64,000 bases of DNA from Mesodorylaimus sp. YZB2_4 (GCA_030248295.1 JASANH010001403.1:1-64000); one strand, 5' to 3'. Positions 37,284 to 50,283 are shown, numbered from the stretch's first letter. Notes: a model not told the origin generated them from the letters alone. Program-made: numbers and translations.

Positions 37284-37420
37284 ATAGAAGAGAGGTATAT
37301 GGGAACAAATAACTGATAACTTACCGCTCACAGCTGACTACCTCGATAACTTGCATATTAGGCTGGTAGAAGACGAAACACTAGTCTAGTGTAGAGGGTC
37401 ATTCTTTGTGGCACACCCTA

Positions 37421-38059
37421 TACAGACGATAATAACTTTTATGGAGGATATGAGATATGGGTGAACATACAGTAGGACATTTGGTTCGGTGAAATTTGAG
37501 AAAAACTTCGGTAAGGTTCGGTTCGGTGCAAAAACCGTGCTCGGTCGATGCTGGGTGACAGAGGCCTGCTGGTTGTGGACAGCCGTTTAATTGTAGAAAG
37601 AGTTCTGGAGCAGACTTGAGTCCCAGAACTCTTTCCACAGTGTGACGGGGGTCGGGTCGGGGGGGGGGGGGGCGGCCACATGGCGGCCCATTTTGGTTGC
37701 TTGAAGAAATCCAAGTTTTCAAATTTAAATTTTTCCCGCGAAAATTTAAAATTAGTTTGGGCCTTCTAAGACAAAATGGGTCTTTTTGCTATAAAAAATG
37801 AAAAATTTTTTGGGGGGCCATAAATGGCAAAGGTAACTGCACAACAGGGACAAGGGGGGTGTCTTCGCCATGTAAGAAAATTTTCTTCTGCCAAAAATAG
37901 TAGGGGGGATCAAAAACAGTAAAGGTGGAGGGCACAGACTGCGTGACCGACACACCCTTACCAGGCGGGACAGGGGTCTAAAAAATGAGAATGAGAAAAT
38001 TTTTTAGGTCTTCGCCATGTAAAAAATTTTCTTCTGCCAAAAATAGTCTGGCAGGACGG
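37421..38059. other. Non-coding region with a short direct repeat
   Basis: GTCTTCGCCATGTAA followed by TTTTCTTCTGCCAAAAATAG occurs at 37861-37901 and again at 38008-38047, about 147 bp apart. A run of 14 G lies at 37659-37672. No gene is visible. Confidence 0.5.
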
Positions 38060-40400
38060 TTTTGCCAACGAAAATAGTCTCTTGGGTAATAGACTAGATT
38101 TAGAAGGTAGGTTATTGGCTAATGAATTTTACATATTCGGTATATCTGAATCAAAATTAACCTCATTGGTTTCTGATAACGAATTATTGATTACCGGCTA
38201 TCGATTCTTTCGCCGTGATCGTCCGCTTGGTTCAGGTGCTGGTGTAGCGGCTTATGTTCACTCTGGGCACTCAGTGTCGGTATTGAAGTCGCCACCTGAT
38301 TATGGAATCGTCAATGAGAAACTGGAGATTCTGGCACTGTGAGTAGGCCATGGTTCTTCTTTGGTCATCTGTTTGATTCTCTATATTCCTCCGCCATGTT
38401 CTGCAGCAGTGCTACTGTAGATGCGCTTGACGAGTATTTGACCCGGGCGTTTTCAACCCAGCTATGTCGCTTATTGATCATGGATGATTTCAACATCGAT
38501 CTCCCTAAGGACTGCCCACGCAGGAGAAGATTGTTTCACATTGTATCATCTATTAGAGGAGTGCAAACTGTCACTAATCCGACCAGAAAAGGCAGGATTC
38601 TCGACCTTGTTATCGCTGGTGATCCTCAACGCCATCTATCGACCTCTGTTGGGGCCCCTATTTCTGCTTCTGATCATAATTCGATTTCTGTACAGCTTTG
38701 ATGCCCTCCCGCAAAGCACTAATCTGATCGAAAATTAGTTTGGTTTCTAATTCGCGCAGACTGGGACTCTGTAAATCTCCATTTGGAGGAAGCGAACTTG
38801 ATGCAATCGGTCCAGTCGGCCGCTGATGTGGACTCGGCATGTGAGGCTCTCATGAATTCGATGAGCAAGACTCTTACTTAGTCAGCTCCTCAGGAATTGT
38901 TACCGACCAGGGATCGTCAACCTTGTTTGACTTTTGACGTCTTGAAGCTGATATGGGGGAACGCGATGCGTACAATCGTTAGACGAAATTTTGCTCTTTG
39001 ATTGAATAGCACCTATATATTGCCCTACGTCTTCAGTGCAGAACGGCAATTAGAGCAGCCAAGCGTCAATTCGTTCTCAACTAATTGTCAGGGGATCTCT
39101 CGGTTCTGGTCTTGCACGAGAAACTGTCGCGCATGGACCAGTCAGTTCCAACCCTTATTCATGAATTTGACCAGTCTCTATCACCGCAGCGGAGAAGGCA
39201 AATATTTTGAATGAAACTTTTCTCGAAAATTTTAATGGCAGTACTACTCCTTTTTTTCGCCAAATGGTCACACGCATGATATTGATCGATTGGACTATCA
39301 GGTTACTCTGGCCTTCGTTGAGAATGAAATTCGTCGATTATGTGTCAGTGTGGCGCCAGATGATGGTATGTCTTCTCTCTTTTATCGATTAATGTTTCTC
39401 TTCAAAATGGAAATCCGCAAAGGTCATCCCAATTTTTAAACCAGGTGACAAGACACGGCCGTCATCGTATCAACCTATTTCACTTCTTCAGATCTTATCA
39501 AAGCTTCTAGAGAGGAAGGTGGATAAATTACTTCGATCTTGTCTCGACTTATCGGATTTTCAATTCGGCTTTCGTTCAGGGCGTGGGACGAATGGTGCAC
39601 TATTAATGAAGAATCCATGACAGCCTTCACGATTTCAAAGGTGGCTTCGTGACGACGGTATACCCGTATCTCGATTTGAAGACGGCTTTTGATCAAATTC
39701 TCACTCCGAACCTGCTCCGCACGCTCGAAGGCTACCACGCAGTCTCTCCCAAGCTACTGTGGTATTCGATCCTATCTCTGATCGGAATCAGCGTGTTGTG
39801 GTAGGCAATTGGGCAGGGTTCGATTCTCGGTACAACCCTGTTTATAGCTTTTATTGACCCACTCCTGAAAGCATTCGCTGATCGTTTTCCGAACTTTACG
39901 TTATTTGCCTATGCCGATGATCTCTGCTTATTGGCTCCCAGCCACCGTTTGAAGGATATTCAGAATTCACTCCAGCTCGCCCAGGATTTGATTGCTCATC
40001 GGATCACGTCTGTTGGCCTCGATCTGAATGCGTCATAAACTCAGGCAATCATTTATCGCTATCGACAAGGCCTCCTTGCAATGCTTTCCAATCTCTGACT
40101 TTGTGGGCAGCCCATACAGTTCGTCGATCAAATAAAATATCTCGGCAATATTTTTTCCTTCGACATGCGTTTTTCAGAGAATGTCTCTTTGATCAGTCGA
40201 ATCACCAAGTCGATGATTGCTACTCTGTCGAGATTGTTGGGCCGCTATGTTCACCCAATCGTGCTGGAATGCGTGTACAAGGCATGCTTTCGAGCAAAAT
40301 TAGAATACGGCTCGGCTGCGTGGGACCCTATTTTGAGTTTTGTAGAATGGTTCTACTTGCACTCTCGATTGCGTGTGCTCAAACGCGGCCAGTCCTCGAG
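38060..40400 (+). pseudogene. CR1/Jockey-like LINE relic (endonuclease and reverse transcriptase)
   Basis: Successive frames carry an AP endonuclease (FGISESKLTS near 38130, the GAGVAAYV box near 38240, DDFNIDLP near 38480, and SASDHNSIS near 38660) and then a reverse transcriptase. RT pieces include VIPIFKPGDKTRPSSYQPIS near 39422, FGFRSG near 39560, QGSILG near 39823 and FAYADDLCLL near 39904. The thumb-like end (RAKLEYGSAAWDP) lies near 40290. At least six frameshifts or stops break it, and parts between EN and RT are lost. The order is that of CR1/Jockey-type elements. Confidence 0.85.
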
Positions 40401-40449
40401 GGGGTATATGGGGTGGGTGGGGAAGAGTCAGGACTGAAAAAGGAGTGAA

Positions 40450-40645
40450 ATTAGCAAAAAATTCATGAAATGAAACTTGGGAAGGTAGTACATGCGGTCT
40501 TGATGCGCCTTCGGAGCAGGCGAGTCCAGGCTGACAAAAGGTGATCAAGAAAGATCCTGCCTGGCTCTGGCTGGTCACATGTCCTCGCGGTTTTAGGGTT
40601 GACAAGTAGACCATAACAACTAGCCTCGTTTATGTCACCAGCCAT
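40450..40645 (-). repeat. Unclassified interspersed repeat, copy 1
   Basis: On the minus strand this matches 42205-42410 over about 200 bp with few differences; shared blocks include GGTCTACTTGTCAACCC and CAGGATCTTTCTTGATCACC. The copy lies directly after the LINE relic. It encodes nothing recognisable. Confidence 0.75.
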
Positions 40646-42204
40646 GCCAGATGCTACTCTGAGCAATGCTGATGCACCAAGGTATTGTTCCAGAAGCAGC
40701 GGATCTTGCATGTTTCTGTTTGATGCTTTCGTGATCGCGATAAAATCAAGCACGAGGAGCAAGTCCGGCACCTTAATCCGCATTGCCTATCCATACATCA
40801 GGGAGTGCGCAATAAATAGGGACTGAGCCATCATTTCCCATTCGTATCAAATATATTCTGGTCAAATGTCCACTTGCTATCTCTGAATGCCAAGGATATG
40901 CGAATCTTGCAATACAGCGTCTGGCGCCAGGGTGATGATCTCTTCAGCTATAGGCAGTTGACCCCAAAAGGTGCACAGCCGTTTAACTCTCCAAAAATGT
41001 CAGGGCCTCAAGAATGGGTAGCTACTGTAGATCTAGCTGGGTGGCTTCCGCTGACCAGACGTATAAATCTCGCAAGTAGGTACTCAAGTAAAACTTTCCT
41101 GCAGAGCATAATGGCTTAGGGACTTTGGAGGAAGCTTGTTTCACGGCTTCCAACTGCTTTATTATGGACCCGATTACAAGTTCATGAAATTACAGCGTTT
41201 AGCTTTGAGCCCCAGAGTTCACTGGGCGCTGTACCTAACAAGTACCATAAAAAATAATGAAAAGCTGGGTTATCCACTGCACAAGGTAATATAGATCAGG
41301 AAAAGAAGATTATCCTGTCCTATTTACTCCCCGACACGAGGCAACAGAAAGACGACGCGTTTGCGATCCAAAAGCAGTGTCAGCAAAGGCTACCGTGGAC
41401 ACATCCACGCGGCCACAGGTCCACGCGTATACACGCAAGCAATAGATTATTTCCTCATGTATAAATCATAAGATGGAGCCAAATCCCATGAGCAGTCATA
41501 ATAAAAGTATTAAATTTACTCGGCCTCAAATAGTTGTCATTACAATTTCCCTGCCTGAAGCTGCATATCTCAGTTCTCAGGCAATCTGCCAGACGACAAA
41601 ATCTAACGACTCACTGACTTACGACAACGAGCTAAAACTCTGACCACTGTTTTTAGAATATGCCCCAACATAGCCTGAACAAGGAAAAAAGTTTTCCTGC
41701 ATGTAAACTGAAATTATTTCCAGTAAAGTCTGTTATGACAGACTCAAAACTTTTAGACCAGCCAATGCACAGAGTGGATAACCAGGGCTTAGGATGGCTG
41801 GTCTACTCGGCCGCACGATGACAAGGTCCTCTCATGTTGCTCAATGCACACAATGTGTTATCACTAATACACAGATGCTTGTCGATGTCAGCACCAAAGC
41901 CACATAGTCTGTGTGCTGCTGCTTTTTGGACAGGCTCCCCAAAGGATACCAGCTGTTTCACTCGATGACAACCTGAATATCAGGCACGCAAAACATTCCA
42001 TTGTCTGAATCTCGTTGTGCCCCACTGCTGCTAGAAGGTCTTACGAAGCTGCAAATCCATCAAAATTCCAGCCTGAGTAGAAGATTGCGCAATTGAAAGA
42101 GAGACCTGTCCTGCAAGTATAATTACATTTTTCACAACACAGTCCCTGAAATATCCACTATACAAGAGCTGCAGATGTGAGCATTTTCTACCAGCCACCT
42201 TCCC
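40646..42204. other. Non-coding region between two repeat copies
   Basis: No supported gene. The two flanking repeat copies are inverted relative to each other, so this 1.5-kb stretch is the spacer of a possible large inverted repeat. Confidence 0.3.
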
Positions 42205-42493
42205 CGAGCTGGTGACACAAATGCGGCTAGTTGTTATGGTCTACTTGTCAACCCCTAAAACCGCGAGTACATGTGACCAGCCAGAGCCAGGCAGGATCTT
42301 TCTTGATCACCTTTTGTCAGCCTGGACTGGCCTGCTCCGAAGGCGCATCAGACCACATGTACTACCTTTCCCAGTTTCAAGTCATGAATTTTTTGCTAGT
42401 TTATATGGCTTTTTGCGCCCCATGCCATGGGAGTGCGCCAATGGCGTTTGGCATTGGTAAAGAAAGACAAGACAAGACAAGAGAAGACAAGTA
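42205..42493 (+). repeat. Unclassified interspersed repeat, copy 2, with AAGAC-rich tail
   Basis: This is the plus-strand partner of 40450-40645. It ends in a simple tail of AAGAC-like units (42462-42493), which looks like the 3' end of a non-LTR retroelement or SINE. No internal tRNA promoter is clear. Confidence 0.65.
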
Positions 42494-42547
42494 AGTGCCC
42501 TGGAGGTTGGTATCATGTGAGTTGCGCTACAAGTAGCGACGAGAATT

Positions 42548-42775
42548 TTACGTGTATGGAATATATGACATTGACGTCAATTGCAACACTATGCGTAACA
42601 TATCCCTGAAGACGCGATGGGTGCACTCCATCAGTCCATCCGTTTGGAGGTGACGAGTTACTGAGACAGACTTGCAGATGGACAATTCTTCACGTATGCC
42701 TTTGACTAGGAGTGCCGTGAAATTCGCCCATGATCGAAAATAATTTTCCTTGGTGCTCCCCATCAGCAAATAGAA
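42548..42775 (-). pseudogene. Ty3/gypsy integrase relic
   Basis: The minus strand reads RSWANFTALLVKGI followed by TRHLQTDGLMECTHRVFRDML. The second piece corresponds to the conserved HPQTDG-x-ER-x-N region of the integrase core of Ty3/gypsy elements, with several substitutions. Nothing else of the element can be recognised nearby. Confidence 0.75.
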
Positions 42776-42824
42776 TGGTCAACAAGCAGAGCAGGAGTGG
42801 ACAGAGAACGCATCGAAGGTAAAC

Positions 42825-43140
42825 TGAACCACCTATTCCCGCCCTTCGAATACACAAAGTCAGTCAAAACAAGTGGATCAGCGATGATCAAAACAAGGTC
42901 GTAAGAATCGGTGATAGACAATGGTCAGCGAAATACGAGAGGGGATTGGCAACTGAAGAAGGGGGAACGGCGGGCGATGTTGACCACGGCTTTTCGTGAT
43001 TGCTGACCTCGCGAGTCGAACAATGGACTGGCCGTGTTGACGTTGAGTCACCAGGTCGAGTGGCAAGCAAGATCGAGGCTGGCGCAGCGGAACGACCATT
43101 AAGTATGAAGGAATACTGGCGACTAGGTGGCGCTCGATAG
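42825..43140 (+). repeat. Interspersed repeat next to the gypsy relic, copy 1
   Basis: This segment matches the reverse complement of 54935-55215. Shared blocks include CGCCCTTCGAATA, GTCAAAACAAG and CGAGGTCAGCA-like stretches, with indels. Its position beside integrase sequence suggests an LTR or untranslated retrotransposon part, but this is inference. Confidence 0.6.
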
Positions 43141-45596
43141 TCGATGGATTCGGTGATGGTCAATGGCTCACATTCCCTTGAGTGAGCCGTTAGCGAACGA
43201 AGCTCGCAAGGTCCCCACTGAGTGGTGCACCGTGTGCGAAAACAGTCAACAAGGTTTATTTCAATCTGCACAACTTGAGCATGCCACTTGCGTGCACAAC
43301 AAGCCATTTGTGCTAATAAGACCTAATTGCGCAAACAGGAACAGGCTCCCGGCTGACTTGTCCAGCAGTGATCAGCGGGCACACATATTCGATTCGGGAT
43401 AAAAATGTAAAGTGTGTTTTATGGAATCGTCGACGTACGCGTAAGTGTTATCACTTTTTTTACCGTTCAAACGAAAGTCAACATTTTTCTGTCCTGTTTT
43501 TGGTTAAATAGTTAGCGGCTGACTCGTGAGGCGTCAGTGGTTGACTCCAATTTTAGAAATGCAAATGGCTTATTCGGCGTTAGCGCGATTTAAATACTAA
43601 AAGCTCAAAAGCATTGGTGGACTGCAACCCTGAAAATGAAGAAAGCTCTCGAGGAAAACGCTTGTTCGTTGACTTCTACGTATGAACGTTAAGGAGGGCT
43701 CATTCTCTCTGCCCTTGTTTGCAATCGTCCTCGCGCTGCTTTCATGAAGACTGTTTCTTATTCAGAGTAAGTGACCAGAGTAGATATCCACGACTCCTTA
43801 GGTTGTTCAAAACAATGTTCTCACGACTCTATCAAACTCTTGTTTTCTACAGAGATCTAATTCCTGCTGGACGCGTTGTTCGGAGGCAGAAAGCGTGTAC
43901 ACATTGGCATGAAGTGCACGCCTTTTCGAGGGAAAATCGCGTGAAAGTGACCAACGATTATTTGAGACTCAAAGAAAACCGCAATTTAAAAATTTTCATG
44001 CGCGCCTAGAAAGGTCTCGTGGTTTAAGGCACGTAAGTATTTGATTTGACCACACAGTGCTCATGGATCTCCGTTGTTTTTCGAAACTTCAGCTAGGCTT
44101 GAGTTCAGTCGCCGCGTAATATATAGTATGGTATGGCATTTGGTTGCAACAGCACGAAAACCTGGCTACTGTCGCCTGCTCGAAATTCGCACGCAAACAA
44201 TTAATGTTTGCATCTACAAAGCCAACCTTTTTCCATGTCAAATACGGAGCATCAGATATCAACTACAAAAAACGCAAATGGACAACCACTGGCCATCAAA
44301 CAATAATTCAACCGATCCAGTATTTTGCTACCAGATTGACCTTCTTGACTTTCCACGTGAGAGCAGCCACCGCTCCTCTTCCCGGACTCAAACTATAACT
44401 AATCCCGTGCACGCACTTCGACCTTTCGATGGTTCGTGCATGCTGTGTACCAATTTGATGTCTTTTCTGAACGAGAAGTTCCGGGGCTGCATTGTACGGT
44501 TGGTTCTTCTCTTCTCTGTCGGAAAAAGTAAAAGGGACTGTGCCAAAGTGTCGGTGTGCTAGTTATCGAACCTGAGCTAACGGCAGGATCCCAGCTATCA
44601 CACTATAGGTCCACTGCGGCAGTGCTTTCAGGATCTTACCTCTTGTTGAACTTGAAATATTGTGTACACGTTCGAGTTTTGATCTGTGCACTCTCTCATG
44701 TGATCCTGTGACCTCGTTATCTGTAAGACAAGATTGTGCAGCATACAGTATAACTGCGAGTCGTTATTGTTGTCTGGATTGTTTTGTTTCTAACCAACAA
44801 TGTATACCTTCTTGCTGTCCACCTTGTTCATTGGCTGGTAACGTTGGAACGCCGTCTGCGACCTTGTCACGAGTTTGTATTTCGGTTTCGTGCCTAACAG
44901 CGGTTCATAATGAGGAGTAGATATCCTGATTTAAACACCCAAGAATCAGGCATTTCTAGTTCTTTAGTTGCAAATGGCTTACTGGACATTTTGCTCTCAC
45001 TGTTTCCAATCTTGTCGTTAAAATGAAAATGGCTATCAGATATTGAGTGAAAAAGGACTGAAATTGAGCTCGGCTGAAGAATCGATGCGCGAACTCGCTG
45101 CCGCTCCATGTGGCTGACAGTGAGTGATCTTACCTCAGAATTAGAGTATAAAACCATAGGCGAAGGGAGGGGCCGTGTTTTGCATATTAGCCATGTGGAA
45201 AACAAACGCAGCGTGATCATAAGCGAACTCAAACAAAATACACACAAAGTATGGGGGGAAAAATTCGGGGCTTTGAAAACCTGTGATAATAACCGGACTG
45301 GATATCATCCGCGTGACTGTAAGTGGACTCGACTGTAATTCTGAACGTCAGCACAATTACGATTATAAGCTATTGTAGATTTGCTTAGGGAAGGTATTTC
45401 CTTTGTGTTTTCAAATGCGCATCTTTTGAAACGCGTAATGTTTTGTATAAAGCTGGAAATCAGAATGGCGACATCGCAAACCTGCAATGCCGCCAGCGTG
45501 AGAAAAAAAACACGCGTTATTCAAACCGGAAATATTTAAAAACTCCAGCACGCGAACCCATCGATCACCATCATTTGGTGGGCGAACTTTGGGGGA
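43141..45596. other. Intergenic region without supported genes
   Basis: Only chance open frames are seen, including a Cys-rich one at 44660-44920 that matches no family I know. No clear repeats. Confidence 0.3.
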
Positions 45597-45869
45597 CTAG
45601 TAAGCCTGACTTGCTCGAGGGGGTGTCGAGCTGTATCCTTCGCTGTCGTCCATTTCGTTGTCCTCGCTGCCATCGCTCTTGGCTGGTTGGTCGATCGGAA
45701 TATTCTTGGCCGCCTTCGATTTCTTGCCTTTCGACGAACCTTCGACGGTTGCCTTTGGTAATAGGGAGGCTTGAATATCGGGCAGCACACCCCCTTCGGC
45801 TATATTTACGTCTTTCATATGGCGGTTCATTTCTTCATCGTTGTGAATGGCCAATTGTAACCAGCGCAC
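45597..45869 (-). pseudogene. Orphan 3' part of a histone H2A variant (H2A.X-like tail)
   Basis: The minus-strand frame reads [14 protein letters not shown], then [17 protein letters not shown], which is the alpha-C/docking region of histone H2A. About 44 further residues form a Lys-rich, then acidic tail ending PPRASQAY and a stop. The end resembles the SQ-[E/D]-Y phosphorylation motif of H2A.X, with A in the third place. The histone-fold part is missing: the match stops abruptly at about 45865, with no acceptor splice site and no upstream exon in sight. It is probably a truncated gene or retrocopy; a distant-exon gene is possible. Confidence 0.65.
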
Positions 45870-48664
45870 CCAGGCGGCGGGAGAAGTGAGAGACCAAAGT
45901 CTCTGGGATAAAAATTCTGACTGGAGTCAGGCTAGTCTCGCGACCATACATGCCCCAGAAACATCGACCAAAGAGGTTGACGTCCCAGCCAAGGGAGCGT
46001 ATCTATTACTCCCGACCGCTAGGGAGGCTGGCTAGCATTTAGAATCGCTATAAACAATAATTGTGAATTGATATTGGTATTAGTTATGTCTATATCCGGA
46101 TATAGATATCGACACCTCCAGTTCTTCTAGACACCGAAATGCTTCACTGGCTTTTCTATCAATTGGTCGTGCTTATCGTCTCAGGTACCCGCGAAAAAGG
46201 ATGCCGCCTTTATTCTCTACTGTGAAGAGTTGATTACCGTTGCATTTTACTACCTACTTGAATCACTAGGACTTTGATTCATTTAATTTGTGTCTAGAGT
46301 GACTGTCTGTGTAAGGTCGGGTCTGCGCTTGGATCAGGGTTCGCCAGTCGGGCTCCTTGGACTGTATCTCCCCTCTTGCTCTTGTGAATAAAAAGGAAAA
46401 AGACGGGCTGGGTGCCAATGAGGCAGGACATTCCAGTAAGCTGTCTAATGTTTGGAAAATCTTCAAAGTTTTGGTGTCTTTGTTTTTGTCGTGACGTCAA
46501 ATTCTCATCAAGAAATAAGTCGAGTAGCGAATCAGTGATTCGGAGGAACACACCTGTATGAAGAATGTCCACCAAGTGGTACATGATAGAAATGCCTTTA
46601 AATAAGAGTTTGTCACAACGCGTGGCATTATAACGAGGGAAAGTTTACGACAAGGCAACCGTTCAGCGCCGTGCACTCACCAGATACTCGCGACGACTAC
46701 ATCTACAACCACAACCACAGGACACTCACACCATCGGTCGGCCTAACAATAACATCTTCCATTAGCTCATTTTCCATTTAGACATGAATGCAGCTCATTT
46801 TTTGTTATACACACAGAATCAGCCTACGGTTTCCGCTTTTTGCGAAGCGAACCATGCTTTGGTTTGTTGGACACGCTGGCAGCATGAAGCCATTTTGAGC
46901 TTTATTTGCGAAACAGTCGCTTTGTTTTCCTGGAGGCTTCGTTTCAATCTTGTGCTTGTGAGCCCGCTCGGCTGGCCGCCTGCTGCTTCTTAGACCTGAT
47001 AGGCAGTTTTCACAAGCGCTATTATGACAAAAGCTAAAAAATCGGCGGTTAGCGAAAATAAGGTAAAGTTTTTAACAGCGCTTACTTGCTCATAAACGGT
47101 GAGTCATTCCTCATAATTTCGCGCTCTAACGGCTCAGAAATTTCGCCCGAAGCATGATTTTCATAAAGCCCATTCGAAGAATCGGTTAAGATTTCAGGAA
47201 CTGGTGCAGGGGTCCACAGCAACTCGTAACATGGGTGATACGCGTAGATATACCGAACAATGTAACGAAGCGAAGACGAAAAATGTGAAGTCTCTAAAAA
47301 ACGTTTAAAAAAAAACCAGGTACTTGATGATACAGAACTTATTCAGCTGCTTAGAACGTTCTGTTGTGAAGCCGGGACTGGACTTTGGATTCGCTCATGC
47401 TGCTTGCTTTGCATTGCTCATGTGAGAAAATGACGACTTACAGCTGCTTGTCGCTTAACTGGACACGGTATACGCCACCTGGAAGCCACTCCAATACTGT
47501 CGCCCTCATGTTCGTCTCAATCGCCCATTCCTTCATCGTTTTCATCCACCTTCACCAGATAATGGCCGAGGTCGATCATGCGGCCCTCGGCCCCCTTGTA
47601 ATCGTGATAGTCGTCCGGCCACACACCCGGTTGATCTCCCAACCTTGGCGCATCTTGGACAGAAACGATGGCCCTTTGACCGTAGATGACGAACGCCGTT
47701 CTCTTCACTGCATACGTGCTGGCACACACTGCAACGGACCGACGACGACATGATGCACGCGAAGTGATTTAGTAGATTGGCAAATGAGCAGCTTGCGACC
47801 GTTCCCGATCAGTATCAGAAACGAAGACTGGCAGACCTGCAATAATTAGCGAAGAGCGAATCTTCACAACAAAAATTTTGGCGCCAACGCCCAGCACCGT
47901 TCATTCAAGCTAGGAGCAACGCAACTGTTTGGTCACTGCCGCTGGTCAGCGTGCGGCATTCGACAACTGGTAACTAACTGTACTAAGCGGTCGCTGGTCT
48001 CTGTCACTCAATAGTCTGGCACAATGGAACTGTGCTTGGACATCCACGCGGGTGTTCGATCATTACTTCTTGTCCACAAGCACGTGGCTTGGTAGTCTCG
48101 ACGTACCTGGCACTCCATTGCGGAACTGAATTGTGATCGTTTTCTCTTCTTTCCTCAAACCATCGCACGACTTGCGCCACATGAACGGCCCTCCATCGGT
48201 CTTGATACGCGCAGACGAACAGCAAGGGCAGACTTGTATGATTTCTGTCGACATGCTCGAGGGGTAAAAAGATAGCGAATATCAAATAACTGACGAAGTC
48301 GTGGGAAAAGTCGAAGATCGAGGCTATTCTAGACTGAAAACCAAGTAAAGACTGAGCTGTTTTCCTCTCTCTGCTCAGCAATTTAACTTTCTCACTTGCG
48401 GTCGACTCCTCCTAGTCGCGTGACTTCTGGTGGCGCTCATTGGCTGTTTGATTGCCGCGTGAGGGATTGGTGTCGACATGCCGAGTGACCAAGAGCGCGT
48501 GGTGACCACAGGAAATTGTTTGGGTGGGGCTAGCCACTAACATCTTTGTGGCAATAGGAAACAGATAGCAGACAACTGCTTCGCCAGACTTGGCTCAAGT
48601 CACGAGCCTGTACATCAAAACGGCGCCAGTCGGTTACATGACAAAAGACAGGAGACGTATTTTG
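45870..48664. other. Region with small unclassified open frames
   Basis: The 160 bp next to the H2A fragment are GC-rich with short inverted pieces (AGAGACCAAAGTCTCT near 45890) and may be a repeat that truncated it. A minus-strand frame from 47751 begins with a C2H2/U1-like finger pattern (CSVCQHVC, then VRHLRSKGH) and then loses sense. Another minus frame at 48063-48254 contains CPCCSS but no known domain. None is strong enough to call a gene. Confidence 0.3.
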
Positions 48665-49596
48665 CGCGCGTACGCGTTGCTTGCAACGTAAATTCGTTGC
48701 AAGGGACCCCGTCGCAAGCACGGCGATTTCGTGGCTAGTGACCCCGATTTTTTTAACGCCATAATAGTGCAAGGAACCCTCTTGTCCGGTATATCTAGTA
48801 TAGTGTCGCGAGTTATTTTGTGTGGCTCATGGTTCTACAATGCATGCAAATTTCTAATTTCTCTCTTCGTGTTCTAAGATCGCTGGCGTTGTGTGCTCCA
48901 TTACCTCTTCATACTTTTGGAAACCATTGGCGAAGGCCAGGTCTGACGACATGGCACTTGACGGTATCGGCCAGTAACCGGCAATCGATGAAACAATTAT
49001 CAGCTGATAAGCCAGATCACAAAGAATTTTCAAAAGTTACCCTGAAAATTTTTAAAATAGAAATTCTAATTTTGGGGCATGAAATTAATTTCGTATCATC
49101 ACGTATATTCATTCTTATTCATAACATCACCCTTTTATAACGCGTCCTTTTAATTTCGCAAACGCCAAATATCCTCAAAAAACCACAGCAAATTCAAGCC
49201 AGTCTTGAAGCACATGAAAGGACTCGATTCTACATTGCAACTTCCCAATTACAGATTCTCTAGCTCTTTTTCGCGCAAGTCAGACATAATACAGCATTGG
49301 ACTGTACATACTTGTAACGTGAAGTACGTGAACTTGTAGAAATAACCATGCGATGTGTGCCAGGCGGCGGACATAAGTACTAAAATTTAGCAAGTTTGAG
49401 AAGGGGTCTTGAAAGAGACGGCAATTCATAAATCAGGAAACTTCCCTTTTCTTTCAATAACCTTCAGCTAAATGTTGTTCACTAAAGTTCAAAGGTACGC
49501 CATGCGTAGGAACAGCTTTGAACCTTGCATGAGGTACTTTAGAACGACTTTGCAACTTACATCATTTTGAGAGGCTACGCAACTCTAGACTAAATA

Positions 49597-50230
49597 CAGT
49601 GCGTGTCAAAATGATATTTCTCCCCCCTCATTTTAGACTTTTTCAACCGTAGAAATTCAGCGCTGGCTTTTAGGCGAGTCTCGCTTGAATAGGATATATC
49701 AGGGCCACATCGGAATAAAATTAAACAGAAAATTTTATTCATAACCATTCCAAATCGAGTCAATAGCCAAAATGCCATCCTTTACGCAAAATGCACTATT
49801 TCACACGGCGAGACATGGACATGCATAATCTTTTACAGTCATCCGATGTGATCATATTCCAGCCTTCAATCAATTTTTCTTTCAACTCCTCGATGTTTCG
49901 TGGTTTCTTTGGTGTAATATAACAATTTTAAAACGTGCCACAGATTTTCAGATCGGGTTTGAATCGGGAGATCGCGTAGGCCAAGAAAGATTTATCCGAT
50001 TTCGGTTAACCACGCAATCGTGGCTTTCGACCTGTGGTAAGGGGCGTTGTCCTGCATGTACAGACGCCCTTGCCTCGGCTGGCGACGATAATACGGAAGA
50101 AAATGTTCGTTCGTCATTTCGATATATTTTTGCGAGTTCATGATGCCATCGATAACAAGGTTGCCACCACTTCAGAGGGCTCAATTTTTATGAGTTTATG
50201 GGACTTTTTGACCAAATTTTAGTAGATTCT
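49597..50230 (-). pseudogene. Tc1-like transposase relic (C-terminal part)
   Basis: The minus strand reads NRINLSWPTRSPDSNPI, the D-x-NPIEN region of Tc1 transposases, followed in another frame by RNIEELKEKLIEGW and KGWHFGY. An end CAGTGCGTGTCAAAATGATA preceded by TA lies at 49597. Several frameshifts; the N-terminal half is missing. Confidence 0.7.
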
Positions 50231-50283
50231 CAACACGTTGTGCAATGCAAAGTCAACTAACAGCTTATACGGCGAAACACCCC

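Larger units (their letters stand above)
34991..37420. mobile_element. Outer inverted repeats around the MULE (host element of unknown type)
   Basis: GGGTGCGCCACAAAGAATG at 34992 is mirrored by CATTCTTTGTGGCACACCC ending near 37418, together with a matching GGCCCTC/GAGGGTC extension. These ends lie outside the MULE and its target duplication, so they mark an older element, probably of the Tc1/mariner type, into which the MULE jumped. Without the MULE, only about 400 bp would remain, so it would be a short non-autonomous copy. Confidence 0.5.

Noticed and set aside
39820..39842. tRNA-type B-box (GGTTCGATTC)
   Set aside because: In the frame of the LINE relic these bases encode QGSILG, the conserved reverse-transcriptase motif.
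44660..44920. Cys-rich 86-residue frame that could suggest a small secreted protein
   Set aside because: No signal peptide, irregular cysteine spacing and no supporting context.
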